From positions 1 through 53,015 of the forward strand of contig MPUH01000457.1 of assembly GCA_001970955.1 (NCBI GenBank): a stretch of 53,015 nucleotides of DNA, in the 5' to 3' direction. The notes under the pieces were generated by a model, which saw only the letters and a program-made list of their open reading frames with translations, did not search any database and was not told the DNA's origin. The stretch is from Stentor coeruleus (taxonomy: Eukaryota; Ciliophora; Heterotrichea; Heterotrichida; Stentoridae). Below, one piece after another: positions 18,510-28,842 of this stretch (position 1 is the stretch's first letter; every line of letters starts with the position of its first letter). A program made the translations under genes and the position numbers.

Positions 18510-20813
18510 CTATTCAAAGTTACTATAAGAAACCAAATATGCTGGAATTACTGCTTTTATATGCCCAACTTGATACGTATCTTTATAAGTTTCTTTAAGT
18601 TCTGATATATTAGTCAAGCATACAAGGACAACTGCACATCGATGAGCTGGTCTTTTATATAAAGTCACATTTTTATTACCAAAACCTTCACTACAATATA
18701 TAATATCAGAAAGTTCATGGGTTTCTGCATAATAATAAACCAAATCTTTAAACACTTTGCCTTTCATAAGCCCAAAAGTAAAAGTTTTCCTAATCTGACT
18801 AACTTTTAATGTGCAATAAGCAAAGTAAGATACTAAACATTGATATTCTTGGCTTCTTGTATTCAAATTTGTCACTAAAGCTGAGTTATATTCACATTTT
18901 AATATTGGCCTTGGGGGTATTATTGCATATTTTATTATGCTGTCTTTAAGATTTTTTATAGAAAACGAAGAAGGTGTTCCAGCGTATTTTGAAGCTACAC
19001 TATAAAGTTCACTTTCACAAGCTGGAGATGCACTAAATTCTCTTTCAATTCTTGTACATCTGCTACCTTGACTTGATAATGGTGTGCTACATTTAATATT
19101 TGATGGTTTAAAAACTTTATCGTTTATAGTTTTTGAAATTGGGGTATTAACATCTATTGTTAGAGTTTTAGATTTTTGGTCTTTATGATGTTTATAGTTA
19201 TGTTTGCATTGATGACGAGGACTTGGGGGGATTTTGGCTAGTTCGCTGAATTTTTTGGATAAGCTTTGCTGCATTTGTGTCATGAAAGATTTATAAAAGT
19301 CATTGATTTTATCAGGAAAATGTGGGTTTGGGGGGATTTCAGGGCTTTGCTGTAGAGGACTTTCTGACTTTTTTATATAATCTGTGATGGTTGATGGTAG
19401 GATTGAGAAGGATTCAGTTTTGGAAGGGGTTAAACAAGGGTTTCTAGGGGACTCAGTAGGTAGTTTGTTTTGTATTTTGCTGATATAAGGGTTTATCAAA
19501 GTAAGTTCAACACTAGAATCCGCTGAGGTTGTTATGTTTTTCAAGTAAGGGCGTTTTGCAGGCTCTTCAGCAAGGGAGAAATTTGGTGACAGTTTAGAAA
19601 GGGTGCTTTGTTCAGGGATTTCTAAGCACAAAGACCTCTCTTGTTCTTTATTTTGACCTATTTTATTCTCAGAACTCTGCAGTTTATTAAAATCCGCTGT
19701 GATTTCCATGCTAATCTCCTTACAAACCCCAGCCCTCCTCCTATCTTCTCCTGTCACATTACACAAATTCAGTTTCTGTAAACTCGGCAAAGCATTTAAA
19801 TACATAAAATACACATTTTCCTCCAAAGCTAAACCCATATCAAGTTCTTCCAAAGGACACCTACTCACTTTTGTCAGTATTTCTTCAGGATTCTCCAAAT
19901 AATTAAACCCAGCGCTAAGTACTTTCAAACTCTCACATCCTATCAAAAAGTCTAACTTCTGTATATTATTATGTGAAACATCCAATATTTCTAATCTTTT
20001 CATACCAAAAGGTAACATCATCAACATATTATGCGCTATAATAATTTCTTGTATCCCAATAGCAACTTTTTGTATACTACTAATATTATTATAACTTGCA
20101 TTAATAATCTCTAAACTTGGATAATTCGCTAAAGAACTCAATCTATTATGAGCAATACTAAGAACTCGAAGTTTAGCTAAAGATGGAAGTTCAGTCAAAT
20201 CATTCCCATCAGCATATAATTGTGTTAAATATTGCAAACTTGTCAAACCAAAAAACTCAGTCAAATTGTTTTCAACACATGATATATATTCAAGAGATGG
20301 GAATTTATTAAGACTTAAAGATGTGATTTTGTTGTTGTCAATTATGAGTTTTTTCAAACTTCCCATTAAGTTTTTCATAGAGATTTTAGTGAAATCATTA
20401 AAGCTCATATTGAGTTCTGTTAAGGTTTGTATAGTGTTTAAGCATGCTAAAGTGTTATCAGAGCTCAAATGGTTATGTGAGACATTTAAACTTTTAAGAC
20501 ACGGCAAAGCTTGGAGATATTTGAACTGATCAGCTGATAGGAAATTATAGCTTAAATCAAGTATCTGAAGTTTAGTAAAGCAAATAATCCCTTCAATTGC
20601 TATAAGTCGATTATAACTAAGATTAATAGCAAGTAAAGCGTTTTTGGCGCTGAGCACATCGATCATGGCGATTTTGTTATGTGAGATGTCTAGTTTTTCT
20701 AGGGTTTCTGGTATATAAGATAAACCTTGGAGTTGGTTATAACTGATATCTAATTCCCTTATGTTTCTCGGGACTTCATACTTGCTTAAGTTCCTGTTGG
20801 ATAGATTTATCAT
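18510..20813 (-). CDS. LRR protein (SDS22-like repeats) with a conserved C-terminal domain
   Basis: 767 aa from the ATG at 20813 (MINLSNRNLSKYEV). Residues ~1-320 are about a dozen 22-residue LRRs (LRELDISYNQLQGL; LQILDLSYNFLSADQ; LKSLNVSHNHLSS) of the SDS22/axonemal type. Residues ~370-600 are Ser/Pro/Lys-rich and probably disordered. The last ~150 residues look folded, from IIPPRPILKCEYNSALV to AVIPAYLVSYSNFE. The ending recalls the close of PARP catalytic domains (hydrophobic strand then aYLVxY), but a convincing H-Y-E triad is not apparent. Only 28 bp separate it from the ribosomal gene upstream. Confidence 0.9.
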   Translation of the reverse strand: MINLSNRNLSKYEVPRNIRELDISYNQLQGLSYIPETLEKLDISHNKIAMIDVLSAKNALLAINLSYNRLIAIEGIICFTKLQILDLSYNFLSADQFKYLQALPCLKSLNVSHNHLSSDNTLACLNTIQTLTELNMSFNDFTKISMKNLMGSLKKLIIDNNKITSLSLNKFPSLEYISCVENNLTEFFGLTSLQYLTQLYADGNDLTELPSLAKLRVLSIAHNRLSSLANYPSLEIINASYNNISSIQKVAIGIQEIIIAHNMLMMLPFGMKRLEILDVSHNNIQKLDFLIGCESLKVLSAGFNYLENPEEILTKVSRCPLEELDMGLALEENVYFMYLNALPSLQKLNLCNVTGEDRRRAGVCKEISMEITADFNKLQSSENKIGQNKEQERSLCLEIPEQSTLSKLSPNFSLAEEPAKRPYLKNITTSADSSVELTLINPYISKIQNKLPTESPRNPCLTPSKTESFSILPSTITDYIKKSESPLQQSPEIPPNPHFPDKINDFYKSFMTQMQQSLSKKFSELAKIPPSPRHQCKHNYKHHKDQKSKTLTIDVNTPISKTINDKVFKPSNIKCSTPLSSQGSRCTRIEREFSASPACESELYSVASKYAGTPSSFSIKNLKDSIIKYAIIPPRPILKCEYNSALVTNLNTRSQEYQCLVSYFAYCTLKVSQIRKTFTFGLMKGKVFKDLVYYYAETHELSDIIYCSEGFGNKNVTLYKRPAHRCAVVLVCLTNISELKETYKDTYQVGHIKAVIPAYLVSYSNFE

Positions 20814-20841
20814 TATTTCCAAGAGAACTAAATTACTCTAT

Positions 20842-21444
20842 CTAATATCCTGAATCGTGGATGGTCTTCAAATGGGCTCCTAATGTGCCTTTGACTTTAT
20901 TAAACGCTTGCTCCTTAGCTTTAGCCTTATCAAGTTTAGCCTGATGCCAGGTTCCAGCCTTGACCTTTCTTTTAGCTTCTAGTCTTGCGACAAGAGCCTG
21001 ATGCTTCCAACCAACCGAGCTAGCTAAGTCCCCAAGTACACAATATTGAGATGAAGGATTCATTTTCAATACACGTAAAGCTTGAGGAACAACCATCTTT
21101 TTCTTGGTATCGTATGGGTGAGGAACTCCATCAAAGACCTTAAGACGGGCCAAAGCTGCCTGGCCATGAGGAGTTTTTCTTGGAACCATACCTCGAACTG
21201 CTTTGAAAAATATCATACTTGGAGCACGGTAATGATATGGACCACGTTTTGGGTTAGTATTCATTCTCTTACGTAGATACTTCATAAATTTGATCCTGTT
21301 GTTTGCCAAATGACCTGATATGTTTATTTCATCACACCGAACCACTGTTATAGGCTGACCTTCTAATAGTTGCTTGGCTACAACTGATGCTAGCCTGCCT
21401 AAGAGGTGACCTCGGCCATCTACAACAACTTCTTTCTTAAACAT
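20842..21444 (-). CDS. RPL13A: 60S ribosomal protein L13a (uL13)
   Basis: 200 aa, the normal length for eukaryotic uL13. It starts at GCTATAATATG with MFKKEVVVDGRGHLLGRLAS, the family's N-terminal signature. RGPYHYRAPS, the MVPRKTPHGQAALARLKVFD core and the GVPHPYDTKKKMVVPQALRV stretch follow, then a Lys/Ala-rich C-terminal helix. It is a structural protein of the large ribosomal subunit. Codon use is less A/T-biased than in its neighbours, as expected for high expression. No intron was seen. Confidence 0.97.
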   Translation of the reverse strand: MFKKEVVVDGRGHLLGRLASVVAKQLLEGQPITVVRCDEINISGHLANNRIKFMKYLRKRMNTNPKRGPYHYRAPSMIFFKAVRGMVPRKTPHGQAALARLKVFDGVPHPYDTKKKMVVPQALRVLKMNPSSQYCVLGDLASSVGWKHQALVARLEAKRKVKAGTWHQAKLDKAKAKEQAFNKVKGTLGAHLKTIHDSGY

Positions 21445-22324
21445 ATTATAGCCATATATCGACTTGAGGCAATTTTTGGTAGGAAATCTTTTGAGAAAAT
21501 TTTTTGGGAGTTTTGTGATGGATTTTTAAAAATATTGGCAGAGGAAGATAAAATATTGTTAGAAGGTTATGATGATTTATGTTTAGAATGTTTTTAATTT
21601 GGTTGTTGGATTTGATTTGGTGGTTTTATGTTTGTTAAAGATCATTATTATGTGTTTGGTGATTGATTTATCAAATTAGTTTGAGTAGGTTAAATAGATG
21701 CTTTTAGGTTTATTATAATAAGGGTAAGAGGTTTAGTGGTTGATTATGATTATGCTTTTCATTTAGTTTCGATAGGTTTCGGTTTTTTGTAATTTTGAAG
21801 GATTTGATATGATTTTTAGTTGATATATGGAGTTAGCTTAATTGTATTAGGAAGGAAATTTGTTTAGTTATTATATTTCGCTAATTTACGGACTTTGTGA
21901 AATGTGATTGTATGCTGAAATTTGTGTTTGACTATTTTTATATGTGAATTTAATAATACTGATATTAACTTTTTTATTTAAATTTTATATAATGATGCTT
22001 ATTAACTTCTGATATACACTAAAAATCTAAACTATAAAATAATATTTTTGACTTATCAGCTGAAAAGTATATAAATTTCTATTAAAATTTAACTCTTAAA
22101 TAAAATAAATTGTAACTATAGCATCTTACTCTATTAATTTCTTCATTAAAAGCTAACTTTATTCCAAACTTTTCCAAACTCTTAACCATCTGCATTCCAT
22201 TTTAAAACAATAATTCCCAAACATATCAAAAACTATCACTAAACCTATCTAAAATTTTAAAATCCCTCTATAATTACCTATCATTCTTCTAAACCAAAAT
22301 CAAAGTAACCACCATTATTATTAT
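21445..22324. other. Intergenic region upstream of RPL13A
   Basis: G-rich on plus next to RPL13A (C-rich upstream on its coding strand), and C-rich on plus next to the 3' end of the YIP1-family gene. A 63-codon plus opening at 21406-21597 overlaps the RPL13A start and is not considered real. Confidence 0.5.
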
Positions 22325-23002
22325 CTACTTGCCTACAAGGAAGAACGCATTTGTAGCAATAATCACACTAAGATGCCCAGCAACAACTATCCCTAAGGCA
22401 ACAAACTTCTGATTCGGAATACTCGTAATAATCAATTCTTTCAAGTTCTTATATAAAAAGAACAACGACAAGCCCCCAGCCAACGTCCAAACCAAAGCTC
22501 TGAAAATCCAATGTACATACATACTCATTAGTCCAGCAATAACAAAATGAATAAACGAGTATCCATAAAAGCTCAACAATGTATAAAACTCACAATAACC
22601 ACTCTGCGATATCAAAAAATAAAGCGCAGATGGGACAATAATAGAAACCGTATAAATCAAAGAAGAACTTTTAATAATCACCGAGACATCTTGATTATTC
22701 ATCCTACTAACAACAAAAATCACTAAGATCAAAGTTGTGACAATCCAAAACGGGGTATATAAATCAGGAATTGCCTTATCAAAAAACCCTTCACCTTTTA
22801 TAGGCCATAAAGCTTTCTTAAGTCTTTCTACAACAATCTGAGTATCAACATCAAAAGCTCTTTTCAATGTGAACTTTTCAGGTGCTGGGATTTCAGGTGG
22901 GGCTTTCAAAGTTAAATTTTCTTGTGGGGTTTCCTGACTATCTAGCTGGACAACACCATATCCACTGAAATCATCATCAAGCCAACTAAGCTCAGAAGAC
23001 AT
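22325..23002 (-). CDS. YIP1-family (YIPF) membrane protein
   Basis: 225 aa starting at TTATAAATG. The acidic N-terminal cytosolic region (~1-75) precedes DLYTPFWI, the YIP1 signature (DLYGPfWi), and five hydrophobic helices: ~85-100, 110-130, 142-160, 166-186 and 200-222. YIP1/YIPF proteins are ER-Golgi membrane proteins that work with Rab GTPases in vesicle traffic. It resembles the YIPF1/2 group more than YIPF5 in its short N-terminus (weak inference). 39 bp separate it from the upstream gene on the same strand. Confidence 0.92.
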   Translation of the reverse strand: MSSELSWLDDDFSGYGVVQLDSQETPQENLTLKAPPEIPAPEKFTLKRAFDVDTQIVVERLKKALWPIKGEGFFDKAIPDLYTPFWIVTTLILVIFVVSRMNNQDVSVIIKSSSLIYTVSIIVPSALYFLISQSGYCEFYTLLSFYGYSFIHFVIAGLMSMYVHWIFRALVWTLAGGLSLFFLYKNLKELIITSIPNQKFVALGIVVAGHLSVIIATNAFFLVGK

Positions 23003-23041
23003 TTATAATAGCTTCTGACAATATAAAATATTAATTATAGG

Positions 23042-23674
23042 CTAATATAGGTCTCTATTAAGCTTAAGCTCTGTTGATGATATAGCACAGGTCAATTGGG
23101 CTAATAAAGCGAAAGTCTTACATCTTTCTGTCTCGAGTTCCTTTCTTAAGACTTCAATTTCTTTATCTTTATCAGGCGAAGATTTGATGTTCTCATGCAA
23201 TTTAGCCACAGCTCTCTTGAGAAGTTTATTTTCATTCGCCATAGTTTTTATATGCTCTTTTAGTAAAGCATTTTCCTTCTGTAGCTCAGCCTCAGAAGCG
23301 GTTTCATCTTTGTTTTCTAGGAGTTTCTTAGCTATTTCATATGCTTCAGGTAGACTTTTCGCACTAGAAAGCGCCATTATGAAGTTATGGGCTTTTATGT
23401 CACGAAGAGCTGCGGTCATTTTGTCCTGTTCAGCTTTTTGTATATAATGAACAGCAAGATCGTAACTATTATGTGAATCCTCAAGTGCTTTGCCCAGAGA
23501 TTCAACTGGGTATAAAGGGAAAAGGACTCTAAGTCTACTAAGATTCTCATTAAAAAAAGATGACTGCATTGAGATTGTGCAGTGTAGGTCGTAATGAGAA
23601 CTGAACTTGGCTTTTTTAGAATTTTCTGATGGGTTTTCCATCCGGTAGCGTTTGCCAGTGTCAATAGATACCAT
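23042..23674 (-). CDS. CUE-like domain plus coiled-coil protein
   Basis: 210 aa starting at TATATATAAATG. Residues ~45-80 (LRVLFPLYPVESLGKALEDS, then YDLAVHYIQK) fit the three-helix CUE/UBA pattern L-x-x-x-F-P ... aL ... Ai..L, which usually binds ubiquitin. Residues ~110-195 form a long coiled coil (ELQKENALLKEHIKTMANEN). A ubiquitin-linked adaptor is the likely type; the partner is unknown. If the second ATG (Met12) were used, little would change. Confidence 0.75.
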   Translation of the reverse strand: MVSIDTGKRYRMENPSENSKKAKFSSHYDLHCTISMQSSFFNENLSRLRVLFPLYPVESLGKALEDSHNSYDLAVHYIQKAEQDKMTAALRDIKAHNFIMALSSAKSLPEAYEIAKKLLENKDETASEAELQKENALLKEHIKTMANENKLLKRAVAKLHENIKSSPDKDKEIEVLRKELETERCKTFALLAQLTCAISSTELKLNRDLY

Positions 23675-23827
23675 TTATATATAAGGGTTTTTGAGTTTTT
23701 ACAGCCGGAAATTCAAAATGCTTAGGACCCCTGGTTTTATTTGTAAATATAGTGGAGGGGAAGAGAGAAGAGGAGTTTTTTAGGATGAAAATGTAGAGAA
23801 AAGGAAAGGTTATTAGGAAGTAGGAGA

Positions 23828-24214
23828 TTAGTTAAGCCTTGTAGACTTTTGTTTTGTTTTCGAACGGACTTTGGGGTCATTTACAGAGAAAGAGCGGCTT
23901 TTTTTGGTTGAAGCGAGTTTTTCGCTTGCAAGGTAGTTTTTCGGCACTTCGGCTTTGAAAACGACTGGGTTTTTAAGCCGCTGAAGCTCATTTTTCACTT
24001 CTAAGGCCTTAGTTTTTGTTGTCCGAAGCACGGTTTCTGCGATTTTTTTTGCCATGTCGCTTTGGAACATCTCGTCCTGGAATTGTTTTAATATGAACTC
24101 GCTCTGAGCTTTCGTCATTTGCACTGTTTCCTTTAAATTCAGCCCTAAATATTTTTTACGCATTTTTTCAGCCTGTTTTTTTTGACTTGCGATTTGGCCG
24201 ATTTTTGTTGACAT
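23828..24214 (-). CDS. Small Lys-rich helical protein, unknown
   Basis: 128 aa starting at CTATAAGTGAAATG. The N-terminal two thirds are helical and charged (MSTKIGQIASQKKQAEKMRKK; FILKQFQDEMFQSDMAKK). The C-terminus is basic and Ser/Thr-rich (KKSRSFSVNDPKVRSKTKQK). No family was recognised. The gap to the upstream LRR gene is 36 bp. Confidence 0.75.
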   Translation of the reverse strand: MSTKIGQIASQKKQAEKMRKKYLGLNLKETVQMTKAQSEFILKQFQDEMFQSDMAKKIAETVLRTTKTKALEVKNELQRLKNPVVFKAEVPKNYLASEKLASTKKSRSFSVNDPKVRSKTKQKSTRLN

Positions 24215-24250
24215 TTCACTTATAGATTTTTCTCCTTGAAGACGTACTCT

Positions 24251-26077
24251 CTATATAGATTTTACGTTTATTTGTGAAAGAATTGTATCGATTTCTGCGC
24301 TTAGACCATAACTTTTACTTTTAATTTCATCATATTCGGCTCTTAGTTCAGTGAATTTGAGTCTTTCAGCTTCTTTCATACCTTCTAACTTTTCACCTTG
24401 GTTTCGGAGGCGTGTTTCAGCGTCTTGCTTTTCTTTGATTTTTTGTTGGATACGTTGATGGACGTTATCTACATTATAGACGCCGAAGGAGGTTTTTTCC
24501 ACTTGGACTTGGAGTTTTGGCACGAGAGATTTTTTTTTGAGCGCTTCGTTGTTTTGAAGTAATTCTTTGATCTCAGTTATGAATTTATAATTCAGCGGAT
24601 TCAAATCCAAAGTAATCCTAAGTATATTTTGATTATACCTCAAAGACTCACACAAGCTCTGTCCCCCTGAATCTTTTATAGAATTATCCTTAAGCAGTAG
24701 CGTTTCTAAAACATTATTAATCCTCAAAGTTTTAGCCAAAGTTATCGCCCCTTTATTTTTAATCTCATTAGAGCTCAAATCCAATATTTTCAAAATCCTA
24801 TTTTTATTCAACCCATACCCAATCATCTCAACTCCACGATCTTTAATCTTATTCCCAGCTAAAATCAAACTTTTCAAGCATTTATTTTTCCCAATTCCTT
24901 CACCAATATTCCCCAAGCATTCACATTTTATATTACAACTAGTAAAATCCAAGCTTTCTAACGTGGTATTATCAGTAAGAAACTCAAAAAAACTCTCAGA
25001 CAAGCCTTTAGAAAAATTGTTTTTTCTAAGAAACAAATGGGTTAGTTGATTATTGATACGTACAGAAGCTAATAAAGATCCTAGTCCTTTAGTAGTGATT
25101 TCATTATCAGAAATATCAAGTTTCACTATAGTACAATAACCATCATAACTTCCACTAAGCATAAGGCTAAGATATTCACATCCTTCATTTCCTATCTTAT
25201 TATTGCTTATATTCAGTTCTCTAATGTCAGTAGAAACTATAGCCATAGCTAATTTCTCAATAGGTTTACTACCAAAAGAGTTACTCGCCAAATTCAATGA
25301 ACTTAGACTTAAATTGTTTTCTAAGCCTTTCAATAACAAATTCAAACCTTCAGGGCCTAAAGATGTCCCACTAACATTCAAATAGCTTAATATTTTATTT
25401 GCAGCCAAAATCTTCATCAAAGATTCCGCACCTTCTATTCCAAGTCTATTCCTATGCAACCCTTCATGTGACGATATATTCAAACTTATCAAACTTTCAT
25501 TATCTTCCAGCATTCTAAGGATCTCTTTTGAGCCTTCTGGAGTTATATCATTACTTGATATATCCAAGTGGACTATATTAAAAGAGTTTTTCAAACATTT
25601 TAATAGATCAATAGCCCCTTGATCTTTGATTGAGTTCTTACTCAAATCAAGATATGCAAAGTTTGGGTTAGTTTTAAGGATTTTGCCTATAAGTTTAGCT
25701 GTAAGTGGACCAATACCACTTTCACTTAAATTGAAGTACCGATCTTTGAAATGAAGCCAACAATAGTTGAAAAACCTTTTTTCCTGGTCTGGGAAGCTTG
25801 GGATGCATAAATCTTCACATTTTGATGAATAAATTTCTCTTATTTCAAAGAAACTTAGGCCTAAGATGTTCCGTTCGTCAAAGTCATAAGATTGGCACCT
25901 CGTTTTTTGGTCTTTGCTTGCAGAAGTGCAGCGCTTTTTGTTAATTTGAGGACTCTGGCGGAAGGATAAGGAAGCATTTTTGTGTTTGGGCATTGTCGAT
26001 GTGGGTCTACTTATGCTTGGCGAATCGTTAACTTCAGTTTTGAAGGCTCTGTTGGAATTAATCGAAAATTTTGCCAT
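24251..26077 (-). CDS. Ribonuclease-inhibitor-type LRR protein with C-terminal coiled coil
   Basis: 608 aa starting at TATAATTCTCTATG. The N-terminal ~100 residues are basic and Ser-rich. From ~125 to 500 there are about thirteen 28-residue LRRs of the RI/NLRC3 class (NPNFAYLDLSKNSIKDQGAI; NRILKILDLSSNEIKNKGAI). The last ~75 residues are a coiled coil (KEKQDAETRLRNQGEKLEGM). There is no NACHT or other signalling domain. Such LRR proteins are abundant in ciliates and flagellates, often axonemal or cortical, and the target is not predictable. Confidence 0.92.
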   Translation of the reverse strand: MAKFSINSNRAFKTEVNDSPSISRPTSTMPKHKNASLSFRQSPQINKKRCTSASKDQKTRCQSYDFDERNILGLSFFEIREIYSSKCEDLCIPSFPDQEKRFFNYCWLHFKDRYFNLSESGIGPLTAKLIGKILKTNPNFAYLDLSKNSIKDQGAIDLLKCLKNSFNIVHLDISSNDITPEGSKEILRMLEDNESLISLNISSHEGLHRNRLGIEGAESLMKILAANKILSYLNVSGTSLGPEGLNLLLKGLENNLSLSSLNLASNSFGSKPIEKLAMAIVSTDIRELNISNNKIGNEGCEYLSLMLSGSYDGYCTIVKLDISDNEITTKGLGSLLASVRINNQLTHLFLRKNNFSKGLSESFFEFLTDNTTLESLDFTSCNIKCECLGNIGEGIGKNKCLKSLILAGNKIKDRGVEMIGYGLNKNRILKILDLSSNEIKNKGAITLAKTLRINNVLETLLLKDNSIKDSGGQSLCESLRYNQNILRITLDLNPLNYKFITEIKELLQNNEALKKKSLVPKLQVQVEKTSFGVYNVDNVHQRIQQKIKEKQDAETRLRNQGEKLEGMKEAERLKFTELRAEYDEIKSKSYGLSAEIDTILSQINVKSI

Positions 26078-26147
26078 AGAGAATTATATTTCATACACAA
26101 AACCTTTAGAATTTTTAAAAGCCTTTATCTTTATTACACAACTTTAT

Positions 26148-27329
26148 TTAGAAAGAGCTCAAAGACTTCTTATGATGTGCATTACCAACTTCCATAAACA
26201 CCCTTTCATCAAAACTATACCCAGCAAATAAGTTCTGTGAATTGGTCAAGTCAATACTATGATCGATTTCATCTTTCCAATCACCTAAGTTCCTAGGGTC
26301 AAAATTGTCTTGATTTTTTGGTATATATGGGGAGACTAATGATCTCATAAACAAATCTTTCCAAGGGAATTCTTTAAGCCAAGGATGTGAACTGATTTCT
26401 CCAAAGCCTTTATTCCCAAGCCGAGCACTTGCTTTTCTTTGCACGAGTTTATTAATAAAATCAGCAGCTTCTAATGACCATCCTTCAGGTACTTCAGAAA
26501 TTCTAGCCTGCCTGCTGACCATTTGATCTCTAATTTCTTTTCTATCCCTACCAATATAAGGTCTTCTACCTATCATGAGTTCATACAATATGATCCCAAG
26601 AGCGAAATAATCAACAGCTATACCATGATTTTGTCTAAAAATGACTTCTGGGGCCATATACCCAGGTGTTCCTGATGTGTCTTTAGAATTCTCAGGTACC
26701 CAGACTCTAGCAATACCAAAGTCTGTTATATGTAAATAACCCTTTTCATCAAAAACTAGATTTTCTGGCTTGATATCTCTATGAATTATCCCATTACTAT
26801 GAATATATTGTAATCCACTTACAATACACGCCGCTATGAATTTGGTTTGGATTTCAGAAAACCTTTTGTTTTTCGATATATGATACCGTAAATCACCTCC
26901 GTTTTTTAAATCCATTACTAAATACAGGTTTTCTCTATCTTGAAATGCATAGTGCATGTTTACTATAAAGCTACTTTTCAGCGTTTCAAGGATTTTTCTT
27001 TCGTTCATTACTGAATGGACACTTCTTTTACTTATCACTCGAAGTTTTTGCATTTCTTTTAATGCGTAAAGATACTTTGTTCTTTTGAGCTCAACTTTCC
27101 ATACCTTACCAAAACCCCCACGGCCTATAGCGTATTGATAAGCAAATGATGGTTTAGAAATTGAACCAGAACTCTCGGGAAGATCTAATTTTGTGTGGCT
27201 TAGAAGGATGTTAACTGGTCTAACTGGTTGATGAGAGGTCAAACCGCGTTTTGTGATTTTTTTGAAGGAAGTCGCTTGGGAAAAGTAAAATGAATTTAAT
27301 TTGCGTTGGTTTTCGATATTCCTGTGCAT
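26148..27329 (-). CDS. AGC-family Ser/Thr protein kinase
   Basis: 393 aa. The kinase domain is complete: glycine loop GRGGFGKV (69-76), VAIK-type lysine K91, alpha-C Glu E110, HRDIKPEN (183-190), DFG (203-205), TPGYMAPE (221-228) and DYFALGIILYEL in helix F. After the C-lobe the AGC-type tail ends in a hydrophobic-motif-like FAGYSF (368-373), so activation by a PDK1-like kinase is plausible. It most resembles YANK/PKA-like ciliate kinases, but the substrate is unknown. An active enzyme is expected. It heads a run of seven minus-strand genes. Confidence 0.95.
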   Translation of the reverse strand: MHRNIENQRKLNSFYFSQATSFKKITKRGLTSHQPVRPVNILLSHTKLDLPESSGSISKPSFAYQYAIGRGGFGKVWKVELKRTKYLYALKEMQKLRVISKRSVHSVMNERKILETLKSSFIVNMHYAFQDRENLYLVMDLKNGGDLRYHISKNKRFSEIQTKFIAACIVSGLQYIHSNGIIHRDIKPENLVFDEKGYLHITDFGIARVWVPENSKDTSGTPGYMAPEVIFRQNHGIAVDYFALGIILYELMIGRRPYIGRDRKEIRDQMVSRQARISEVPEGWSLEAADFINKLVQRKASARLGNKGFGEISSHPWLKEFPWKDLFMRSLVSPYIPKNQDNFDPRNLGDWKDEIDHSIDLTNSQNLFAGYSFDERVFMEVGNAHHKKSLSSF

Positions 27330-28842
27330 TTAACTTATATTATAACTATGGATAAAATATTAAGGATTTGTATAGGAATGATATNATTCATAAATAACTT
27401 CAATGAATTGTATAGTTTTTTTCATAGTTTCATTAGATAATAAAGGATGATTAAAAATATTTTGATTGCACCTTTGGCAGGTAAAATCTAGGATTTGTAT
27501 AGGAATGATATGTGTGGATGNCTTATATTATAACTATGGATAAAATATTAAGGATTTGTATAGGAATGATATGTGTGGATGCAAGGGTATATGATGATTA
27601 GAAATAAGGAAATTAGGAGTTCAAGCAAAGAGTTGATGTGTGGATCAAGAAAAATTGGATTTTTTAAATGTTTGAATATGACAAAAAGGAAAAATGTAGT
27701 TTTTTCATAGAAAGAAATTGTAGAGATGGGTGAGATTAAAGGAGAAATTGAGGTAAGTATAGGCTAAAATGATGAAATGAAAGTGAAAATTGAGTTTTAG
27801 GATGATTAGTAGATGATTTTATATATTTGTATCAATTGAATATCTTTTATATTTTGATTATATAGAGAAGAAGTTTTAGGATTTTGGGACCTTCCAGAAT
27901 TATATAGATAAATAGATATATAAGAATTTAAATTAAAAAGTAAAAAGTAAGTTCTTAACTCATGGTACAAATATGATTAGGTTATGAAATAATATTTTTT
28001 ATATTTACAAAAATTTATATTAACTCTTCAATGTAATGTTTAGATTTAATATTAATTTGGTTCATATATCTTCATATATATAATTTAGATAGTTCTATTA
28101 TNTTTAATATTAATTTGGTTCATATATCTTCATATATATAATTTAGATAGTTCTATTATAGTTCTATTTAGAATATCAATTCAAATATATTTATGCTATC
28201 TATTTGAATTTGATTACTATTACACACTTAACCCTCAAAAAATTGTTGATTTGCTAATCTTAAGCATGATAAATATGGTACTCCATATATTTTGTTGTAA
28301 TTATAAATGATAAAACTCTATGTCTAATAATGAAGTCTTCAAGGCAGATTTTTTTAGGTTTTCTGAATTATTTTAGAATATTTTTTTCTCCAGAATATTC
28401 TCAAACTTCTTATTCTTTTAAATTTTTTAGAATTACTTTAAGGAAATGTATTTTTTGAGTTTTTTTAAGTTTAACCTTACTATTATAAGTTTATAGTAAT
28501 TCATAAGGAATAGGGAGATATTGATTATAATTTATAGTGCAAAAATATTATTCAACAAAAACTATGGAGCCAGAGCAAGAAAAAAATGAATAACACTAAT
28601 TTGATAATGAATTTAGAAAGATTCTGATATGATTTCCCATATATTATATAACTTATCAAATTCTAAAGTTTCTAAAAGATTTACTAAGGGCACAGACAAA
28701 TGTACATCAAATTTTTAGTAATCAATAATATATAATGACTAAAAATAATAGCCAAGATGAAAAACTATTACTAATCAATTTACATTTTGATGTTAGAATG
28801 CATAATCATTAGATATATATATGAAACTAATAATCCTATTAT
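27330..28842. other. Intergenic region with single-N assembly joins and duplicated flanks
   Basis: Single N at 27385, 27521 and 28102. The 57 bp before the N at 28102 (28045-28101) are repeated exactly after it (28103-28159). The ~54 bp at 27331-27384 recur after the N at 27521, and GGATTTGTATAGGAATGATA occurs on both sides of that N. This is what unmerged contig overlaps look like, so the true length is uncertain and 27386-27520 may be misplaced. No gene was recognised. The part next to the kinase is G-rich on plus, as expected upstream of a minus gene. Confidence 0.85.
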
